64,000 nucleotides of DNA from Myxococcus stipitatus (GTDB lineage Bacteria; Myxococcota; Myxococcia; Myxococcales; Myxococcaceae). Of the stretch, positions 60,933 through 64,000 are shown in pieces. The first letter of the stretch is position 1. Every line of letters begins with the position of its first letter. The position numbers and the translations under genes are program-made. The DNA is taken from the NCBI RefSeq assembly GCF_021412625.1, contig NZ_JAKCFI010000001.1, positions 806,001 to 870,000 on the forward strand, read 5' to 3'. The notes below the pieces were generated by a model. The model did no database searches, was not told the DNA's origin, and was given only the letters and a program-made list of their open reading frames with translations.

Positions 60933-61919
60933 ATGCCCGAGTTGATGTACCGCGAGGCCCTGAACCAGGCGCTCGCCGAGGAGATGGAGCGCGACGCCAA
61001 CGTCTACCTGATTGGCGAGGAGGTCGGCCGCTACAACGGCGCCTTCAAGGTGTCGCAGGGACTGCTGGACCGCTTCGGGAGCGCGCGCGTCATCGACGCG
61101 CCCATCTCCGAGCTGGGCTTCGGCGGTCTGAGCGTGGGCGCGGCCATGGTGGGCTTGCGCCCGGTGGTGGAGATGATGACCTGGAACTTCGCGATCCTCG
61201 CGATGGACCAGATCGTCAACAACGCGGCGAAGCTGCGGCACATGTCCGGCGGCCAGCTGCGCTGCCCCATCGTCTTCCGGGGCCCCGGCGGCGCCGGCGG
61301 CCGGCTGTCCAGCCAGCACAGCCAGGCGCTGGAGGCCAACTACGCGCACTTCCCGGGCCTGAAGGTCATCGCGCCCGCGACGCCCGCGGACGCCAAGGGC
61401 ATGCTCAAGGCGGCCATCCGCGACGAGAACCCCGTCATCATGTTCGAGGGCGAGCGGCTCTACGCCCTCAAGGGCGAGGTCCCCGAGGGTGAGCACGTCG
61501 TGCCGCTGGGCAAGGCGGACGTGAAGCGCGAGGGCACGGACGTCACCCTCATCACCTGGAGCCGCATGTACTACTTCTGCATGCAGGCGGCGGAGGAGCT
61601 GGCGAAGGAGGGCATCAGCGCGGAGGTGCTCGACCTGCGCACGCTGCGTCCCCTGGACGAGGAGGCCATCCTCGCCAGCGTGCGCAAGACGAACCGCGTG
61701 GTCATCGTCGAGGAGGGCTGGGCGCTGGCGGGCATCGGCGCGTCCGTGGTGGACATCATCCAGTCCAAGGCGTTCGACGACCTGGACGCGCCGGTGGAGC
61801 GCGTCACGGGACTCGATGTGAACATGTCGTACGCGGCGAACCTGGAGAACGCGACCCAACCGGACGCGCCCAAGATCGTCGCGGCCGTCAAGAAGGTGCT
61901 GTACCGCCAGGGAGCCTGA
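60933..61919 (+). CDS. pdhB: Pyruvate dehydrogenase E1 component, beta subunit
   Basis: The 328-residue protein completes the E1 tetramer and binds the pyrimidine side of ThDP. Family marks are MYREALNQALAEEMERD, GAFKVSQGLLDRFG, FGGLSVGAAMVGLRPVVEMMTWNF, SSQHSQALEA and the C-terminal VEEGWALAGIGASVVDI. Translation starts at the ATG at 60933. The gene sits between E1 alpha and E2 with a six-base gap to E2, a standard pdhABC order. No change in the key residues was noticed. Confidence 0.96.
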   Translation: MPELMYREALNQALAEEMERDANVYLIGEEVGRYNGAFKVSQGLLDRFGSARVIDAPISELGFGGLSVGAAMVGLRPVVEMMTWNFAILAMDQIVNNAAKLRHMSGGQLRCPIVFRGPGGAGGRLSSQHSQALEANYAHFPGLKVIAPATPADAKGMLKAAIRDENPVIMFEGERLYALKGEVPEGEHVVPLGKADVKREGTDVTLITWSRMYYFCMQAAEELAKEGISAEVLDLRTLRPLDEEAILASVRKTNRVVIVEEGWALAGIGASVVDIIQSKAFDDLDAPVERVTGLDVNMSYAANLENATQPDAPKIVAAVKKVLYRQGA

Positions 61920-61925
61920 ACCCGT

Positions 61926-63500
61926 ATGGCCACGCCCATCCAGATGCCGAGCCTGTCCCCGACGATGACGGAGGGGAAGATCGTCAAGTGGCTGAAGAAG
62001 CCAGGGGACAAGGTCTCCTCCGGTGAGGCCATCGCCGAGCTGGAGACGGACAAGTCCAACCTCGAGATCGAGGCCTACGACGACGGCTACCTGCTCCAGA
62101 TCGTCGTCGGGGAGAACCAGACGGCCCCCGTCGGCGCGCCCATCGCGTACATCGGCGCCCAGGGCGAGAAGGTGGCGGGAGGACCCGCCGCGCCCGTCGC
62201 TGCCGCCGCGCCCGCGCCGGCACCCGCACCCGCTCCGGCTCCCGTGGCCGCGGCGTCGGCGGGTTCGGAGGGTCGCATCGCCATCCAGATGCCGAGCCTG
62301 TCCCCGACGATGACGGAGGGGAAGATCGTCAAGTGGCTGAAGAAGCCAGGGGACAAGGTCTCCTCCGGCGAGGCCATCGCCGAGCTGGAGACGGACAAGT
62401 CCAACCTCGAGATCGAGGCCTACGACGACGGCACGTTGGCGGAGATCGTCGTCGGGGAGAACCAGACGGCGCCGGTGGGCTCGCCCATCGCGTACCTGAC
62501 GGCGAAGGGCGCCAAGGCCGCCGCGCCCGCTCCGGCCGCGAAGCCCGCGGCGCCCGCACCGGCGCAGCCCGTGGCCGCGCAGGCGCCCGTCGCGAAGGCT
62601 CCGCAGGCGCCCGCGTCCCCCGCGGGACGACGCCTGCGCGCCAGTCCGCTGGCGAAGAAGATCGCCCGTGACCGGGGCCTGGACATCCACCAGGTCCAGG
62701 GGTCGGGGCCGTCCGGTCGCGTGGTGAAGCGCGACATCGAGGCGGCGCTGGCCCGGGGGGGTGCGGCGCCGGTTGCCGCGCCCGCCGCGAAGAAGGCGCC
62801 CACGGCGCCGGTGGCCGCCCGCGCGGAGGCCCGGACGGAGCCGCTGTCCTCCATGCGCAAGGTCATCGCCCAGCGGATGACGGAGGTGAAGCCGGGCGTG
62901 CCGCACTTCTATCTCACCATCGAGGTGGAGATGGACGCGGCGGTGAAGGTCCGCGAGGAGGCCAAGGCGATGGACCTCAAGGTCTCCGTCAACGACCTCA
63001 TCGTGAAGGCCGTGGCCATGGCCGTGCGCCGCTACCCGAAGATCAACGTGTCGCTCCAGGGCGACCAGGTCATCCACCACGGCTCGGTGGACGTGGGCAT
63101 CGCGGTGGCGCTGGAGCAGGGCCTCATCACGCCCATCGTCCGGGACGCGGACCAGAAGGGGCTGCAGCAGCTGTCCACGGAGATCCGCGAGCTGGCGGAG
63201 CGCGCGCGCAAGCGGGCCCTCAAGCCGGACGAGTACTCCGGCGGCTCCATCACCGTGAGCAACCTGGGCATGTACGGCATCGACCAGTTCGCGGCCATCA
63301 TCAACCCGCCGCAGGCGTCCATCCTCGCGGTGGGCGTGGTGACGGACAAGGCGGTGGTGCGAGACGGGCAGATCGTCGCGCGCAAGATGATGTCGGCGAC
63401 GTTGTCGTGTGACCACCGCATCGTCGACGGCGCCATCGGGGCCGAGTTCATGCGGGAGCTGCGGGGCCTGCTGGAGCACCCGACGCGGCTGCTGTTCTAG
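61926..63500 (+). CDS. pdhC: Dihydrolipoyl acetyltransferase (pyruvate dehydrogenase E2)
   Basis: E2 forms the core of the complex and transfers acetyl groups to CoA. The 524-residue product has two lipoyl domains (about residues 2-78 and 118-196) with lipoyl lysines K43 and K158 in ETDKSN. Pro/Ala linkers follow each domain. A peripheral subunit-binding domain lies at about 236-273. The catalytic domain ends with SCDHRIVDGAIGAEFM, whose His and Asp are the acetyltransferase residues. The two lipoyl domains are nearly identical in DNA as well as protein over 150 bases. The E3 gene is not in this window. Confidence 0.96.
   Translation: MATPIQMPSLSPTMTEGKIVKWLKKPGDKVSSGEAIAELETDKSNLEIEAYDDGYLLQIVVGENQTAPVGAPIAYIGAQGEKVAGGPAAPVAAAAPAPAPAPAPAPVAAASAGSEGRIAIQMPSLSPTMTEGKIVKWLKKPGDKVSSGEAIAELETDKSNLEIEAYDDGTLAEIVVGENQTAPVGSPIAYLTAKGAKAAAPAPAAKPAAPAPAQPVAAQAPVAKAPQAPASPAGRRLRASPLAKKIARDRGLDIHQVQGSGPSGRVVKRDIEAALARGGAAPVAAPAAKKAPTAPVAARAEARTEPLSSMRKVIAQRMTEVKPGVPHFYLTIEVEMDAAVKVREEAKAMDLKVSVNDLIVKAVAMAVRRYPKINVSLQGDQVIHHGSVDVGIAVALEQGLITPIVRDADQKGLQQLSTEIRELAERARKRALKPDEYSGGSITVSNLGMYGIDQFAAIINPPQASILAVGVVTDKAVVRDGQIVARKMMSATLSCDHRIVDGAIGAEFMRELRGLLEHPTRLLF
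61938..62087 (+). repeat. First copy of a 150-bp repeat in the E2 gene
   Basis: This 150-base segment, encoding most of the first lipoyl domain, recurs 345 bases downstream at 62283-62432 with a single visible base difference (GGT versus GGC codon). It is coding throughout. Confidence 0.85.
62283..62432 (+). repeat. Second copy of the 150-bp repeat in the E2 gene
   Basis: This is the copy of 61938-62087 inside the second lipoyl domain. The flanking linker DNA is not repeated, so the identity is limited to the domain core. Confidence 0.85.
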
Positions 63501-63510
63501 GCCGTGTCCG

Positions 63511-63546
63511 CCGTCCCCGTGCCGCCGCGCTGGCGCACGGGGACGG
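63511..63546. terminator. Bidirectional terminator after the pdh operon
   Basis: Twelve base pairs form between CCGTCCCCGTGC (63511-63522) and GCACGGGGACGG (63535-63546), with a 12-base loop. It lies between the converging E2 gene and the small gene ending at 63559. Confidence 0.65.
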
Positions 63547-63558
63547 GGCGGGCGCGTG

Positions 63559-63807
63559 CTATCGCCGTGTCCGGCCGGGGTCGCCGGACTCCTCTTCTTC
63601 TTCCAGACGTCGCTGCTCGCGGGTCACGCTCGCCTGCTGCTCGCGAGGCGTGCCGGTGGGCAGCTCGTGCTCGTCTTCGAGCGAGCGTCCGGTGATGCCC
63701 GGCCAGGGCTCCGGTCGCGTGCCCTCCACGTGCTCGATGTGCTCGACGTAGTCGCCGTCGCGCTTCGCGTTGCGCGGCACGTCGTCCTTCGTGTCCTGGT
63801 GCGCCAT
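63559..63807 (-). CDS. Small hydrophilic protein of unknown function
   Basis: The product is 82 residues, very charged, without any hydrophobic segment or cysteine. It begins MAHQDTKDDVPRNAKRDGDY and ends in a Glu run (EEEEES) with a basic tail. It is probably disordered, like stress-related hydrophilic proteins, but no family is recognised. An unusually strong ribosome site, AAGGAGG about eight bases before the ATG, supports real and possibly high expression. It stands alone next to a terminator shared with the pdh operon. Confidence 0.65.
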   Translation of the reverse strand: MAHQDTKDDVPRNAKRDGDYVEHIEHVEGTRPEPWPGITGRSLEDEHELPTGTPREQQASVTREQRRLEEEEESGDPGRTRR

Positions 63808-63933
63808 GACGCGTTCCTCCTTCGGCCTGGGTGAATGGCGGGGGCCTGGAAGTACGGTGGGGGCCGTGCGGGAGGGTTGTCACCCGGGGGGACGATGCAG
63901 GCCCGGCCCCATGCTCGCTGGGCGGGCGCGAAA

Positions 63934-63951
63934 AAAGACCAGCAGGTCTTT
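63934..63951. promoter_or_regulatory. Short perfect inverted repeat near the window end
   Basis: AAAGACC and GGTCTTT flank a four-base loop in an A-rich stretch, 25 bases before a possible start codon. It could be an operator or a terminator for an unseen gene. Confidence 0.4.
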
Positions 63952-63976
63952 CGGTTCGCTGCTTAACTTCAGCGCA

Positions 63977-64000
63977 ATGAACGACGACATGACACGCGAA
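63977..64000 (+). CDS. Possible start of a gene cut by the window edge
   Basis: An ATG at 63977 opens a frame reading MNDDMTRE to the last base. No ribosome site is obvious, but a promoter-like, AT-richer stretch with an inverted repeat precedes it. Too little is present to name the product. Confidence 0.25.

Noticed and set aside
60765-63479. Minus-strand open frame of about 900 codons across the pdh genes
   Set aside because: It mirrors E1 beta and E2, which are certain; the translation is His/Arg/Asp-rich noise.
1-64000. CRISPR arrays, tRNA or rRNA genes, insertion sequences, prophage
   Set aside because: No regularly spaced repeats, cloverleaf genes, transposases, integrases or phage structural genes were seen on either strand.

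Overview
This is a high-GC, gene-dense chromosomal stretch from a myxobacterium, most likely the Myxococcaceae (Myxococcus, Corallococcus or Pyxidicoccus group). The strongest taxonomic marker is a CarD-family protein at 4179-4673 that matches what I recall of Myxococcus xanthus CdnL along nearly its whole length. A protein with a MYXO-CTERM-like tail, many lipoproteins and many outer-membrane proteins agree with this. Because the DNA is so GC-rich, almost every real gene carries long empty frames on the other strand; those have been left out. No tRNA, rRNA, CRISPR array, insertion sequence or prophage was seen. All calls come from reading the sequence, without database searches.

Layout. 1-7.2 kb: a CBM9-like lipoprotein, a small unknown gene overlapping the end of comEC, cdnL, a membrane protein and an FHA-domain protein. 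7.4-15.4 kb: cysS, an M28 peptidase, the uvrB-uvrC repair pair and a DUF507 gene. 15.5-19.3 kb: secreted and unknown proteins, then a divergent NmrA-like reductase / LysR pair sharing a palindromic operator. 19.3-23.4 kb: a minus-strand outer-membrane porin, imelysin and di-heme protein module, probably for iron, headed by an AT-rich inverted repeat. 23.4-27.4 kb: two DUF3108 proteins flanking a DUF4091 protein, then a zinc-ribbon protein. 27.5-31.5 kb: yggS-maf, a GAF-GGDEF protein and a PpiD/SurA-type foldase.

31.8-37.1 kb holds the rod-shape operon mreC-mreD-mrdA-rodA followed by a PilZ protein. 37.2-38.9 kb holds a small AT-hook/zinc-finger protein, trxA and an unknown gene. 38.9-42.8 kb is a heme operon: a CcsA/HemX-like membrane protein, hemA, hemC and hemD. 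42.8-46.5 kb has a matrixin-fold protein whose zinc site is altered, overlapping a GspE/PilB-type ATPase. 47-54.8 kb is a surface block: a repeat-containing lipoprotein, an outer-membrane barrel, a large lipoprotein and a 5'-nucleotidase-family phosphoesterase with a cysteine-rich tail. 55-59.6 kb has a Nudix hydrolase, an organophosphate-type MFS transporter, an unknown membrane protein and a HAD phosphatase. 59.7-63.5 kb encodes pyruvate dehydrogenase E1 alpha, E1 beta and E2, followed by a small hydrophilic protein.

Much of the window is housekeeping: repair, translation, heme, central carbon metabolism and cell-wall elongation. Most of the novelty is in the envelope modules (19.3-23.4, 23.4-27, 42.8-46.5 and 47-54.8 kb) and in several short repeats and palindromes upstream of genes. 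I did not find a clear previously undescribed defence or mobile system. The best leads are the matrixin with a lost zinc site beside an assembly ATPase, and the translationally coupled surface phosphoesterase module.
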